A stretch of DNA of 64,000 bases from Cyanobacteria bacterium M_surface_10_m2_179 (GTDB taxonomy: Bacteria; Cyanobacteriota; Cyanobacteriia; PCC-6307; Cyanobiaceae): assembly GCA_016882545.1 (NCBI GenBank), contig VGPW01000002.1:1-64000 (forward strand). The letters run 5' to 3'. A program made the position numbers and the translations under genes. This document shows, piece after piece, positions 32,208 through 41,563 of this stretch (position 1 is the first letter of the stretch; every line of letters starts with the position of its first letter). The notes beneath the pieces were generated by a model, which was given only the letters and a program-made list of their open reading frames with translations, was not told where the DNA came from and did no database searches.

Positions 32208-32281
32208 TCGGAGCGGCGGGATTTGAACCCACGACCCCCACTACCCCAAAGTGGTGCGCTACCAAGCTGCGCTACGCCCCG
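32208..32281 (-). tRNA. trnP-UGG: tRNA-Pro (anticodon UGG)
   Basis: Reverse strand CGGGGCGTAGCGCAGCTTGGTAGCGCACCACTTTGGGGTAGTGGGGGTCGTGGGTTCAAATCCCGCCGCTCCGA; acceptor CGGGGCG/CGCTCCG; loop TTTGGGG; TTCAAAT T-loop. Confidence 0.97.
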
Positions 32282-32296
32282 GCGAGGAAGAAATTA

Positions 32297-32629
32297 TCAC
32301 AGCGCCTTCCCGCGCCTGGCCTGGATTCTGCGCAGTAAGCAGCCGCTCAGTTGCTCGCGGTTGAGGCGCCCATAGCCCCACAGACGCAGCTCGCGCGCCA
32401 GCTGCCGCAGCTCCCGCAGATTCATCGATGCCAGCTTCAGCTCCGGCACCCGCTGCCAGGCCGAGGTGGTGATCGGCAGGGCGCTGTCGCCCTGGCCGGC
32501 CCGCAAGCCGGAGAGGGCACCATCGGCCATCCACTCCGGCACGAGCACAAACAGCACAGCCAGGAGGCCGTAGAGCTCCACCAGCCCCCTGGGCAGCGGA
32601 TGCAGCTGGCGTTGGGGCTTGGGTTCCAC
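32297..32629 (-). CDS. Hypothetical protein (one hydrophobic segment; C-terminal SAP/Rho-N-like helix pattern)
   Basis: LYGLLAVLFVLVPEWM; LASMNLRELRQLARELRLWGYGRLNREQLSGCLL. Confidence 0.65.
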   Translation of the reverse strand: MEPKPQRQLHPLPRGLVELYGLLAVLFVLVPEWMADGALSGLRAGQGDSALPITTSAWQRVPELKLASMNLRELRQLARELRLWGYGRLNREQLSGCLLRRIQARRGKAL

Positions 32630-32648
32630 GCGGAAATTGTCTCTCAGA

Positions 32649-32846
32649 TCAGATCAGCGTTCCGCGGCTCTCGCCCGGCCGCGCCGGTGGTTGCGGCGCC
32701 GGGCGCTGCAGGGGCGCTGGCTCCCGCCATTGCAGCGGCGTTTCGGTGGAGGGAGCCAGCCGCACAAACCAGAAGATCAGGGCGAACACCATGCCCAGGG
32801 TGGCCAGCATCCCCAGGATCACGGTGCGGTCGGGAAGAGGCGTCAT
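32649..32846 (-). CDS. Small single-TM hypothetical protein
   Basis: MTPLPDRTVILGMLATLGMVFALIFWFVRLAPSTETPLQWREPAPLQRP. Confidence 0.6.
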   Translation of the reverse strand: MTPLPDRTVILGMLATLGMVFALIFWFVRLAPSTETPLQWREPAPLQRPAPQPPARPGESRGTLI

Positions 32847-32853
32847 GGCTGCG

Positions 32854-33162
32854 TCAAGCCTGATCGGTGCGGGAACAGGCCAGGGTGCTGCGGCCCTGCT
32901 CCAGGGTGAGGCTGTCGCCCCAGAGGGTGAGCTCCATGCCCTCGGTGCTGTAGCGCAGCCCTGGCTGGCTGCTGGCCACGCGGAACAGGGTGAAGCGGTT
33001 GCGGCCGCTGATTAGCGAAGCCTGCGCGTCGTTGCGCTCCACCACCAGCACGCCCTTCTCGCCGCAGAGAAAGCGCTCCCGCAGCTCGTAGTCCTCCCAC
33101 CAAGGGCTGCTCATCGCCAGCCAGCCTGTGGCCAGGAGTGGAAGGGATAGCAGTCCAATCAC
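32854..33162 (-). CDS. Hypothetical protein with N-terminal hydrophobic segment
   Basis: MIGLLSLPLLATGWLAMSSPWWEDYELRERFLCGEKGVLVVERNDAQASLISGRNRFTLFRVAS. Confidence 0.6.
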   Translation of the reverse strand: MIGLLSLPLLATGWLAMSSPWWEDYELRERFLCGEKGVLVVERNDAQASLISGRNRFTLFRVASSQPGLRYSTEGMELTLWGDSLTLEQGRSTLACSRTDQA

Positions 33163-33914
33163 GGTTGGATCGGCGTGTTGTCACCGCGCAGCACGCAGTG
33201 ATCAATGCTCCAGTCGTAGTGGCTCCACACCGTGGCGGGCAGTTTGAACGCGGCGCCGGCAAAGGCATCCAGCAGCACACCACTGGGGCGGGCGGAGCAG
33301 TAGGGGCGGCTGCCGGGGCGGGCCAGATATTGCTGGTGATAGGTCTCGGCGAAGAAGAAGGGCTTGCTGGCGGCCACCTCGGTGGTGATGGCTCCCCTGC
33401 CGTTGGCGTTCAGCAGCTGCTGGTAGCGATCTCGGGAGGCTTCGGCGATCGCAAGGAGCTGAGGCTCGTTCACATACACCGCAGACCGGTATTGCGTGCC
33501 GGTGTCGTTGCCCTGGGCCATGCCCTGGGTGGGGTCATGGCACTCCCAGAACAGTTTGAGCAGATCGCTGAAATCCACGGCATTCACATCCCACACCACT
33601 CGCACCACCTCGGTGTGGCCGGTGCGCCCGGAACACACTTCCTCGTAGGTGGGGTTGGGGGTAAAGCCGCCCGCATAGCCAACGGCCGTGCTGATCACAC
33701 CGGGCAAACGCCAGAACCCCTTTTCGGCGCCCCAGAAACAACCGCAGCCGAACAGGGCCTCCTGCTGGCTGGTGCTCAGGGGTGCCTTGAGGGCTGTGCC
33801 CAGCACCACATGGCGCTCCGCGGTGGCAAGGGGCGAGGCGCGACCCGGCAGGGCGGCCTCCGCCGCGATCAGTTGGTTCTTGGAGGCGCCCATGGTCTGA
33901 AACAGTCCGAACAC
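33159..33914 (-). CDS. msrA: Peptide-methionine (S)-S-oxide reductase
   Basis: EALFGCGCFWGAEKGFWRLPGVISTAVGYAGG; YEEVCSGRTGHTEVV; QYRSAVYV. Confidence 0.96.
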   Translation of the reverse strand: MFGLFQTMGASKNQLIAAEAALPGRASPLATAERHVVLGTALKAPLSTSQQEALFGCGCFWGAEKGFWRLPGVISTAVGYAGGFTPNPTYEEVCSGRTGHTEVVRVVWDVNAVDFSDLLKLFWECHDPTQGMAQGNDTGTQYRSAVYVNEPQLLAIAEASRDRYQQLLNANGRGAITTEVAASKPFFFAETYHQQYLARPGSRPYCSARPSGVLLDAFAGAAFKLPATVWSHYDWSIDHCVLRGDNTPIQP

Positions 33915-33953
33915 AGTTGCCGCAAGGGTTGTGGTGGGAGGAGCCTACGGCGC

Positions 33954-34208
33954 TCAACCCTGGGGTGCGGGCGGCTCCAGGGCGATGTGGTTCAGAAGAG
34001 TGGTGGTGAAGGCGAACAGCAGGAAGGGCAGCGACAGCACCAGGATCAGCCCCACTCCCACCAGGGCGAAGATCGGCTTGCTGGCTCCCATCAGGGCCAG
34101 GCCAGCGGCCAGGCTCACGAAGATCACCAACATCCAGATCAGGATCTGGCCGTAGATATCCCCGAAGGTGAGGGTGCAGCGCAGGCGGTAGGGCACACCG
34201 GTGGTCAT
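33954..34208 (-). CDS. Hypothetical membrane protein (two TM helices)
   Basis: MTTGVPYRLRCTLTFGDIYGQILIWMLVIFVSLAAGLALMGASKPIFALVGVGLILVLSLPFLLFAFTTTLLNHIAL. Confidence 0.65.
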   Translation of the reverse strand: MTTGVPYRLRCTLTFGDIYGQILIWMLVIFVSLAAGLALMGASKPIFALVGVGLILVLSLPFLLFAFTTTLLNHIALEPPAPQG

Positions 34209-34281
34209 GGCAGCAGCGCGGATGTTGGCTTCAGCTAAGCCACGGCTGGTGCGCTTGTCTGCTGCCGGGCACAGAGTGTGA

Positions 34282-36048
34282 TCAGGCGGCGCGGCTGAGC
34301 TGCTGCTCCGCCTGCTCCCGCTCCCACAGGCGGCGGTAGGTGCCGCTCTGCTGCACCAGCTCGTTGTGGTGACCCTGCTGCACCAGGCGGCCAGCCTCCA
34401 TCACCAGGATGCGGTCGCAGGCGGCGGCGGCTGAGAGCTGGTGGCTGATCATCAGGATCGTGCGGTCCTGCTGGTTGCGCACCGACTGCAGGATGTCGGC
34501 GGCGGTGTTGTTATCCACGCTGGCCAGGGCATCGTCGAGCACCAGCAGCGGTGCCTGCACCAGCAGCGCCCGGCCCAGGGCGGTGCGCTGGCGTTGGCCC
34601 CCGCTCAGGGTGATGCCCCGCTCTCCCACCAAGGTGCCGTAGCCGTCGGGGAAACCGCGGATGTCGCCTTCGAGCCGTGCCTGGATGGCGGCGGCCTCCA
34701 CGGCGGCGTCTCCAGCCGTGGGTTCGCCATAGCGCAGGTTGTCGGCGAGGGTGGCGGTGAACAGGTAACCCTCCTGGGGCACCAGCGCCACCTGGCGGCG
34801 CAGCGCCTCCAGCGACACAGTGGTGATGTCGGTGCCGTTGAAAAACAGGGCACCGGCGGGCACATCCACCATCCGACCGATGGCCCGGGCCAGGGTGGTT
34901 TTGCCGCAGCCCACCGGACCCACCACCGCCACCAGCTCGCCGGGTTCGAGCCGGAAGCTCACGGCATCGAGGGCCAACCGCTCGGCGCCGGGATACCGCA
35001 GGCTGAGCGAGCGCGCTTCCACCGCAGCGGCCTGGCGGCCGGGCAGGGGCGCTGGCGCCAGGGGTTGGGGCTGCGGCGGTGAGCTGATCAGCGGTTGGCG
35101 CCGCAACAGCTCCTCCACCCGCTCCAGGCTCACCTGGCCGGTTTGGAACGTGTTGAGGGTGAAGCCCAGCAGTGCGGTGGGGAACACCAGCCGCTCCACA
35201 TAGAGAATCAGGGCCACCAGATCGCCGATGCTGAGCCGGCCGGTTTCCAGCTGGCCGCTGCCCAACGCCAGCAGCAACAGCAGGCTCACCGAGGAAATGC
35301 CCTCCAGCAGGGGGAAGAGCGTGCTGCGGGTGCGGGCTAGCTGCAGGGCGTCGTCGCGGTAGCGGCGGTTGCGCTCGGCAAAGGCCACCCGCTCGGTGGC
35401 CTCCTGGCCATAGATCTTGATGGCGTTGATCCCGGAGAGGTCTTCCTGAATCAGATCGCTCAGTTCAGCCAGGGCCTCCTGCTGGCGCCGCTGCTGGCGC
35501 ATCATGCGGCCGCCGAACAGGCGCACCGTTACCAGCATCAGGGGGTAGAGGCCGACGGCCGCCAGGCTGAGCAGCGGGTCGATCGCCAACATCGCCGGCA
35601 GCGTGAGCGCATAGGCCAGGGCGGTGTTGGTGAGGCTGAGCACGGCAAAGCCGAGCAAGCGCCGCACGTTTTCCACATCACTGGTGGCACGGCTGATCAC
35701 CTCGCCGCTGCCGGTGCTCTGCACCCAGCCCGGCTCCTGGCTGAGCATGCGATCGAAGATCGTTTGCTTGAGCCCGACCTCCACCTGCCGGCCCACCCCG
35801 AACACCAATATCCGCGACCACAGCCGCACGGCCCCCATCAAGGTGGCCAGGCCAATGATCAGCAGCGCTTCGCGCAGCACATCGCTGAAGGTGAAGCCGT
35901 CCTGCAGGTCGTCGATCACACCCCGCACCAGCAGCGGCAGGCTCAAGCTCAGCAGGTTCACCACCACCAGGGCAGCCATCCCGAGCAGCACCGTGCGGCG
36001 ATAGGGCCGCAGGTAGCGCCCGATCAATCCGAAGCGGATGGCCGCCAT
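34282..36048 (-). CDS. ABC transporter, fused permease/ATP-binding (MsbA/MDR type)
   Basis: VVGPVGCGKTTLARAIG; ITLSGGQRQRTALGRALLVQAPLLVLDDALASVD; six-TM N-terminal domain. Confidence 0.95.
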   Translation of the reverse strand: MAAIRFGLIGRYLRPYRRTVLLGMAALVVVNLLSLSLPLLVRGVIDDLQDGFTFSDVLREALLIIGLATLMGAVRLWSRILVFGVGRQVEVGLKQTIFDRMLSQEPGWVQSTGSGEVISRATSDVENVRRLLGFAVLSLTNTALAYALTLPAMLAIDPLLSLAAVGLYPLMLVTVRLFGGRMMRQQRRQQEALAELSDLIQEDLSGINAIKIYGQEATERVAFAERNRRYRDDALQLARTRSTLFPLLEGISSVSLLLLLALGSGQLETGRLSIGDLVALILYVERLVFPTALLGFTLNTFQTGQVSLERVEELLRRQPLISSPPQPQPLAPAPLPGRQAAAVEARSLSLRYPGAERLALDAVSFRLEPGELVAVVGPVGCGKTTLARAIGRMVDVPAGALFFNGTDITTVSLEALRRQVALVPQEGYLFTATLADNLRYGEPTAGDAAVEAAAIQARLEGDIRGFPDGYGTLVGERGITLSGGQRQRTALGRALLVQAPLLVLDDALASVDNNTAADILQSVRNQQDRTILMISHQLSAAAACDRILVMEAGRLVQQGHHNELVQQSGTYRRLWEREQAEQQLSRAA

Positions 36049-36100
36049 GACGCCCAGCGAGAAGCTGCCAACCTAGGGAGCCAGCCCGCTTGTTCCGCCT

Positions 36101-36424
36101 GTGGCTTCCAGCGATCAGCCTGAACAACAGCATCCTTTGTATGCCTGCGACCGGGAGCTGGTGGATTCGCTCCTGGCCGCCCAGGAGCCCAATGATGCCC
36201 AGCTGGTTGACCTGGGTCGGCTGCTGATGCGCTACTCCGGCTTCCCGGGCGCGTTGGATCTGCAGAGCGATCTCGACAAAACCCTGCGGCTCTGGGGCCT
36301 CAGCCGCGATGCGCTTTATCAGCGCTGCCGTGCCATCTGGGCTGCGGGCTATCGCCCGGGTGCCCAGGCCCAGGAGCAGGCCGTGGGCTCCGGCTTCGAC
36401 ACCGCTGATCAGGACAGCCCTTGA
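36101..36424 (+). CDS. DUF3288 family protein
   Basis: QQHPLYACDRELVDSLLAAQEPNDAQLVDLGRLLMRYSGFPGALDLQSDLDKTLRLWGLS. Confidence 0.82.
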   Translation: MASSDQPEQQHPLYACDRELVDSLLAAQEPNDAQLVDLGRLLMRYSGFPGALDLQSDLDKTLRLWGLSRDALYQRCRAIWAAGYRPGAQAQEQAVGSGFDTADQDSP

Positions 36425-36469
36425 TCGAGTCTTTTCTGCTACACCAGCCCCACGTCAGCCCCGCGCCCC

Positions 36470-37498
36470 ATGGCCGCCTCTCTGTCCTGGCCTGCAGTGC
36501 TTGAGCAACTGCTGCAGGGCAAGCCCCTCAGCGCTGAGCAGGCCGCTGGGCTGATGCAGGCCTGGCTGTCGGAAGCGCTGGACCCTGTGCTCACCGGTGC
36601 GCTGCTGGCTGCCCTGCGGGCCAAGGGTGTCAACGGCGAGGAGCTGGCGGCGATGGCCGGTGTGCTGCGCCAGGCCTGCCCCCTACCTGGGCCCAGACCG
36701 GCTTTGCCGCTCGTGGATACCTGCGGCACTGGCGGCGACGGCGCCAACACCTTCAACATCTCCACTGCCGTGGCCTTTGTGGCGGCGGCCTGCGGCGCCC
36801 ATGTGGCCAAACACGGCAACCGCAGTGCCAGCGGCAAGGTCGGATCGGCCGATGTGCTCGAGGCAGCTGGTCTCAACCTCAAGGCACCCGCCGCGCAGGT
36901 CATGGCTGCCCTGGAGCCGGCCGGCGTCACCTTTCTGTTTGCCCCGGGCTGGCATCCAGCCCTGGTGGGGTTGGCCCCGCTGCGCCGCACGCTGGGAGTG
37001 CGCACCGTGTTCAACCTGCTGGGGCCGCTGGTGAACCCCCTGCGCCCCGACACCCAGGTGCTGGGGGTGGGCGCCTCCGATCTGCTTGATCCGATGGCCG
37101 ATGCCCTGGCCCGGCTGGGGTTGCAACGCGCGGTGGTGGTGCATGGCGATGGCGGCCTGGATGAGGCCTCCCTCTCGGGAGTGAGCCAGCTGCGGCTGAT
37201 CGAAGCCGGCCAGGTGCGCAGCGAGCAGCTCGATCCGGCGGCGCTCGGCCTCACCCCCGCTCCGCTGGCTGCCCTGGCCGGTGGTGAACTGGCCGAGAAC
37301 CAGGCCATCTTCGAAGCGGTGCTGCAGGGCCAGGGCAGCCCGGCCCAGCGCGATGTGGTCGCCCTCAATGCCGCCCTGGTGCTCTGGGCCGCTGGCTGTG
37401 CGCCGTCGGTGGCGGAGGGGGTGCCGCAGGCCCTCGAGGCCATGGCCACTGGTGCTGCCTGGCAGCGCTTCGAGGCTCTGCGCTCCGCCCTGGCCTGA
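36470..37498 (+). CDS. trpD: Anthranilate phosphoribosyltransferase
   Basis: [50 protein letters not shown]. Confidence 0.97.
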   Translation: MAASLSWPAVLEQLLQGKPLSAEQAAGLMQAWLSEALDPVLTGALLAALRAKGVNGEELAAMAGVLRQACPLPGPRPALPLVDTCGTGGDGANTFNISTAVAFVAAACGAHVAKHGNRSASGKVGSADVLEAAGLNLKAPAAQVMAALEPAGVTFLFAPGWHPALVGLAPLRRTLGVRTVFNLLGPLVNPLRPDTQVLGVGASDLLDPMADALARLGLQRAVVVHGDGGLDEASLSGVSQLRLIEAGQVRSEQLDPAALGLTPAPLAALAGGELAENQAIFEAVLQGQGSPAQRDVVALNAALVLWAAGCAPSVAEGVPQALEAMATGAAWQRFEALRSALA

Positions 37499-37523
37499 AC
37501 ACCCCTCAGGGGATGATGGGGGC

Positions 37524-38666
37524 ATGATGACAGCTCCCTCCACCCCTGCTCTGCTGGTGCTGGCCGACGGCCTGGTGCTGCGCGGTGAAGCCTTCGGTGC
37601 CGCTGGAACCGCCCTGGGAGAGGTGGTGTTCAACACCGGCATGAGCGGTTATCAGGAGGTGATGACCGATCCGAGTTATTCCGGGCAGCTGGTCACCTTC
37701 ACCTACCCCGAACTCGGCAACACCGGCGTGAACAGCGCTGATCAGGAAGCGGATGCGCCCCATGTGCGTGGCGTGATCGCCCGGGAGCTGGCGCCGGTGC
37801 CCAGCAGCTGGCGCAGTGAGGACACCCTCGAGGCCTGGCTTAGCCGCCACAACGTGGTTGGGATCCGCGGCATCGATACCCGAGCACTGGTGCGGCACCT
37901 GCGCGAAGGCGGCGCCATCAACGGGGCGATCAGCAGCGATGGCAGCACGCCGCAGCAGCTGCTCGAGCAGGTTCGCTCAGCGCCGTCGATGGCTGGGCTC
38001 AACCTGGCCCGCGAGGTGAGCACCACCAGCCCCTACGAATGGAGCAGCCTCTGTCCGGCGGCCTTCGATCAACGCTTGCAAGCCAATCCCGCCACGCCCT
38101 ACCGGGTTGTGGCCATCGATTTCGGCATCAAGCGCGCCATCCTCGAGCGTCTTGCGGCCCACGGCTGTGCTGTCACCGTGCTGCCGGCCGACGCCACTCT
38201 TGCGCAGGTGCTCGCCCTCAATCCTGAAGGGGTGTTTCTCTCCAACGGCCCGGGCGATCCGGCGGCGGTGAGCAGCGGCATCGAGCTGGCCCGCGGCCTG
38301 GTGCAACAAGCCAACCTACCGGTGTTTGGCATCTGCCTCGGCCACCAGATCCTGGGCCTGGCCCTGGGGGGCAGCACCTACAAGCTCGGCTACGGCCACC
38401 GGGGCCTCAATCACCCCTGCGGCAGCCCGGGTGTTGTGGAGATCACCAGCCAGAACCACGGTTTTGCGCTGGATGCCACCAGCCTGCCGGCGGCCGATGT
38501 GGAGATCACCCACTTCAACCTCAACGACCGCACCGTGGCGGCCCTGGCCCATCGCCACAAGCCGCTGTTCGGTGTGCAATACCACCCGGAAGCCAGCCCA
38601 GGCCCCCACGACGCTGACCACCACTTCGGTCGGTTTGCCGCGCTGATGGCCGAACGGAGGGCCTGA
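37524..38666 (+). CDS. carA: Carbamoyl-phosphate synthase small subunit
   Basis: [53 protein letters not shown]. Confidence 0.97.
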   Translation: MMTAPSTPALLVLADGLVLRGEAFGAAGTALGEVVFNTGMSGYQEVMTDPSYSGQLVTFTYPELGNTGVNSADQEADAPHVRGVIARELAPVPSSWRSEDTLEAWLSRHNVVGIRGIDTRALVRHLREGGAINGAISSDGSTPQQLLEQVRSAPSMAGLNLAREVSTTSPYEWSSLCPAAFDQRLQANPATPYRVVAIDFGIKRAILERLAAHGCAVTVLPADATLAQVLALNPEGVFLSNGPGDPAAVSSGIELARGLVQQANLPVFGICLGHQILGLALGGSTYKLGYGHRGLNHPCGSPGVVEITSQNHGFALDATSLPAADVEITHFNLNDRTVAALAHRHKPLFGVQYHPEASPGPHDADHHFGRFAALMAERRA

Positions 38667-38786
38667 TCCGGCTAGGGCGCAGCTCTTCAGTGCAGGTTTG
38701 TTGCGGTCCTGTCCGTTCCGAAAACCATCCCTACACTGCAGGCGCCCCAACGTCAGAGGTCAGGAGCCATCACTGATCTGCAGCGA

Positions 38787-39134
38787 TTGACCGTGTCTCT
38801 GCGCGGTGGTTACGAGCAGCAGGACGGCTGTCTGCTGTTCAGCTTCACCGGGCAGTTGGACGCCTACTCCGAGAAGCAGTTTCTCGCGTTCATCACCGAT
38901 CACCTCACCAGCACGCCGCAGCCCCTGGTGCTGGATCTCAGCAAGATCGATTTCATCGATTCCTCCGGCCTCGGTGTGCTGGTGCAGGTGGCCAAGCACT
39001 GCAATGAGCGGGCCATGCAGTTTCTGGTGGTGGGCAATGCACGGGTGGTGCAGACGGTGAAACTGGTGAGGCTTGAGCAGTTCCTCCATCTCCAGCCCGA
39101 CCTCGATACCGCCCTCGGATCCATCGCCGCCTGA
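38787..39134 (+). CDS. STAS-domain anti-sigma factor antagonist
   Basis: LVLDLSKIDFIDSSGLGVLVQVAKHC. Confidence 0.92.
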   Translation: MTVSLRGGYEQQDGCLLFSFTGQLDAYSEKQFLAFITDHLTSTPQPLVLDLSKIDFIDSSGLGVLVQVAKHCNERAMQFLVVGNARVVQTVKLVRLEQFLHLQPDLDTALGSIAA

Positions 39135-39555
39135 ATGGCTCTCGGCCATTCCGGCCGGTTTGCTCACCGCTGAGCTGGGGGCCCTGCAGCTGGCCTGGTT
39201 GGGCGATGCCGTCTGGGAGCTGCATCAACGGTTGCGCCACTGCCGTCAGCCCGGTCGCAGCGCCGATCTGCACCGGGCCGTGGTGGCTGAAGTGCGCGCT
39301 GATGCCCAGTCCGAGGCCCTGCAGGTGCTGGAGCGTGATGGCCTGCTCACCGATGCCGAGCTAGAGCTGGTGAGGAAGGGTCGCAATCGTGCCGGCCGCG
39401 GACCCCGCAAGGGGGAGGCGGGCGTGTACGGCCGGGCGACGGGGTTTGAGACAATGGTTGGCTGGCTCTTTCTTCAGAACCCCAGCCGCCTCGGCCAGCT
39501 GCTGGCACACCTCGAGAACGCCGACCCGATACACCCGTTGCCTGTAAACCGATGA
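39073..39555 (+). CDS. mrnC: Mini-ribonuclease III family protein
   Basis: AWLGDAVWELHQRLRH; LVRKGRNRAGRGPRKGEAGVYGRATGFETMVGWLFLQN; TTG appears to be the only usable start, overlapping the STAS gene. Confidence 0.85.
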   Translation: MSSSSISSPTSIPPSDPSPPEWLSAIPAGLLTAELGALQLAWLGDAVWELHQRLRHCRQPGRSADLHRAVVAEVRADAQSEALQVLERDGLLTDAELELVRKGRNRAGRGPRKGEAGVYGRATGFETMVGWLFLQNPSRLGQLLAHLENADPIHPLPVNR

Positions 39556-41222
39556 GCCCCCGTTTTGATCGTCGCCGCGACCAGGGCCAGGGCTCCGGGG
39601 CACCGGGTTCGCGTCCTGGCCGTCCCGCCCGCCCGGATGCCCGCGGTGGTTCGCGCCGCCCCTTCAGCCCCCGCGGTGAATGGCGCCCGGATCGTGGTGA
39701 GGGCAGTGCTGATCGAGGTGGTGATCGCCCCAGCGCAGGGGCTCGACCGTCATTCGGGCGTCGTCCCGACCGCGGTGAACGCTCCGAGCGGCCTGCCGGT
39801 CGTTTCGGTGAGCGCTTCGGCGATCGCTCCAGTGCACCGCGCCGCTCGGATGGCCCGCGTTTCGATCGACCGCGCTTCGACAGCGCACGCTCGGATGGCC
39901 CTCGCTCCGACGGCCCTCGCTCGGATTCCCCTCGCGCCGATGGTCCCCGCCCCGACTTCTCCCGCGGCAGTGGCAGCCGCAGCGAGCGTCGCCTCGGCCG
40001 TCCCCAGGGGCGTCCGGCTGGTCGGCCGTCTGGCCGCCCCTCGTTTCAGGAGCGTCGCTTCGAGCGGCGGCCGTTCCGGGGTGAGCGTGAGCGCAGCTTC
40101 GATCGCGACCGCGATCAGCAGAGCAAGCCCCTGATCGTTGATGCGCCAACCGGTGAAGCCGAGCGCTTCAACGCTGGCCCCGCCGACGACCTGATCTGGG
40201 GCCGCCATGCCGCCCAAGCGGCGCTTGAGAGCGATCGCCCCATCCACCGCATCTGGTGCACGCCGGAGATGCGCTTCCAGCCGCGCTTCATGCAGCTGCT
40301 GCGCGAGGCCAAGGCCGGTGGCGTGCTGGTGGAGGAGGTCACCTGGGCCCGCCTCGGTCAGCTCACCGATGGCGCTGTGCACCAGGGCATCGTGTTGCAG
40401 GCCGCCGCCGCTGACACGCTCGATCTCGGCAGCTTGATCGATGGTTGCCGCTCGATCGGTGAACCGCCGCTGTTGATGGCCCTCGACGGCATCACCGATC
40501 CTCACAACCTCGGCGCGATTGTGCGCAGCGCCGAAGCCCTGGGTGCCCACGGTCTGGTGCTGCCCCAGCGCCGCAGCGCCGGCCTCACCGGCTCGGTGGC
40601 CAAGGTAGCGGCCGGTGCCCTCGAACACCTGCCAGTGGCACGGGTGGTGAACCTCAACCGATCCCTGGAAACCCTCAAGGAAGAGGGCTATCGGGTGATT
40701 GGCCTGGCGGGAGAAGCCGGCGTGGCGCTGAGCGAAGCCGACCTGGATGGCCCGCTGGTGATCGTCACCGGTTCCGAGGGCTCAGGCCTTTCGATGCTCA
40801 CCCGCAAGCACTGCGATCAGCTGGTGCGCATCCCCCTGCGCGGTGCCACCCCGAGCCTGAATGCGTCGGTGGCCACGGCGATGGTGCTCTACGAGGTGGC
40901 CCGCCGAGGCTGGATGCAGCAGATCACCGGTTCGGCGCCGGCCCCACGCATCGTGCGGCCTCAGATCCCTTCCGCACCAGCCCCGAGCGTGGCAGCGGCG
41001 GAAGCGGTGGCAGACATGCCAGCTGACCTCATGATTGATGCCGAACCCGAGCTGGATCTCGAGCCTGAGTTCAGCCAGGAGCAGGCTGAGGCGGCACAGC
41101 AGCTGGTGGAGGAGGTGGTGGCTGAACTCAGTGACGCCTACCCCTGCGAGCCCGCCCCTGAGCTCGTGTTGGGGCTCACCCCCGGCAGCACTGCTGGTTT
41201 CGCCACCGATATTCAGCTCTGA
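39552..41222 (+). CDS. rlmB: 23S rRNA (guanosine-2'-O-)-methyltransferase (SpoU/RlmB) with long Arg-rich repetitive N-terminus
   Basis: WGRHAAQAALESDRPIHRIW; DPHNLGAIVRSAEALGAHGLVLPQRRSAGLT; SLNASVATAMVLYEVAR. Confidence 0.94.
   Translation: MSPRFDRRRDQGQGSGAPGSRPGRPARPDARGGSRRPFSPRGEWRPDRGEGSADRGGDRPSAGARPSFGRRPDRGERSERPAGRFGERFGDRSSAPRRSDGPRFDRPRFDSARSDGPRSDGPRSDSPRADGPRPDFSRGSGSRSERRLGRPQGRPAGRPSGRPSFQERRFERRPFRGERERSFDRDRDQQSKPLIVDAPTGEAERFNAGPADDLIWGRHAAQAALESDRPIHRIWCTPEMRFQPRFMQLLREAKAGGVLVEEVTWARLGQLTDGAVHQGIVLQAAAADTLDLGSLIDGCRSIGEPPLLMALDGITDPHNLGAIVRSAEALGAHGLVLPQRRSAGLTGSVAKVAAGALEHLPVARVVNLNRSLETLKEEGYRVIGLAGEAGVALSEADLDGPLVIVTGSEGSGLSMLTRKHCDQLVRIPLRGATPSLNASVATAMVLYEVARRGWMQQITGSAPAPRIVRPQIPSAPAPSVAAAEAVADMPADLMIDAEPELDLEPEFSQEQAEAAQQLVEEVVAELSDAYPCEPAPELVLGLTPGSTAGFATDIQL
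39836..39960 (+). repeat. Imperfect short tandem repeats encoding R-S/A-D-G/S-P-R units
   Basis: CGCTCGGATGGCCC...CGCTCGGATGGCCCTCGCTCCGACGGCCCTCGCTCGGATTCCCCTCGCGCCGATGGTCCCCG. Confidence 0.75.
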
Positions 41223-41288
41223 TCTCCAGCGCTGAATGCCGCGAATGGGGTTTTCGCGGCCACAATGACCTCACTCCCTCCCGTCCTG

Positions 41289-41531
41289 ATGACCACCCTG
41301 TTCCAGCCCCTGCGCAGTGTCGCCAATGGGCTCGGTCTGGCCTGGTGGGCGCGGGTGGAGACCCGCCAGCCCGATGTCACCTACTGGTTCGGTCCCTACG
41401 TGCGGCGCAGCAGCCTGGAGGATGCCCTACCCCCCTTCCTGGCTGATCTGCGCAGCGAAGGGGTGGCTGATGTGAATCACGCCCTGCTGCGCACCCGTCG
41501 CGGCGAACCCTTCACCATCAGTGCTGACTGA
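41289..41531 (+). CDS. DUF1816 domain-containing protein
   Basis: [46 protein letters not shown]. Confidence 0.85.
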   Translation: MTTLFQPLRSVANGLGLAWWARVETRQPDVTYWFGPYVRRSSLEDALPPFLADLRSEGVADVNHALLRTRRGEPFTISAD

Positions 41532-41563
41532 TAGCGTCGACCCCTGGATTTGCAGCAGGGTTG

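Noticed and set aside
39836-39960. Short repeats considered as a CRISPR array
   Set aside because: Contiguous imperfect ~15-nt units inside an open frame, with no unique spacers; they encode an Arg-rich tail.
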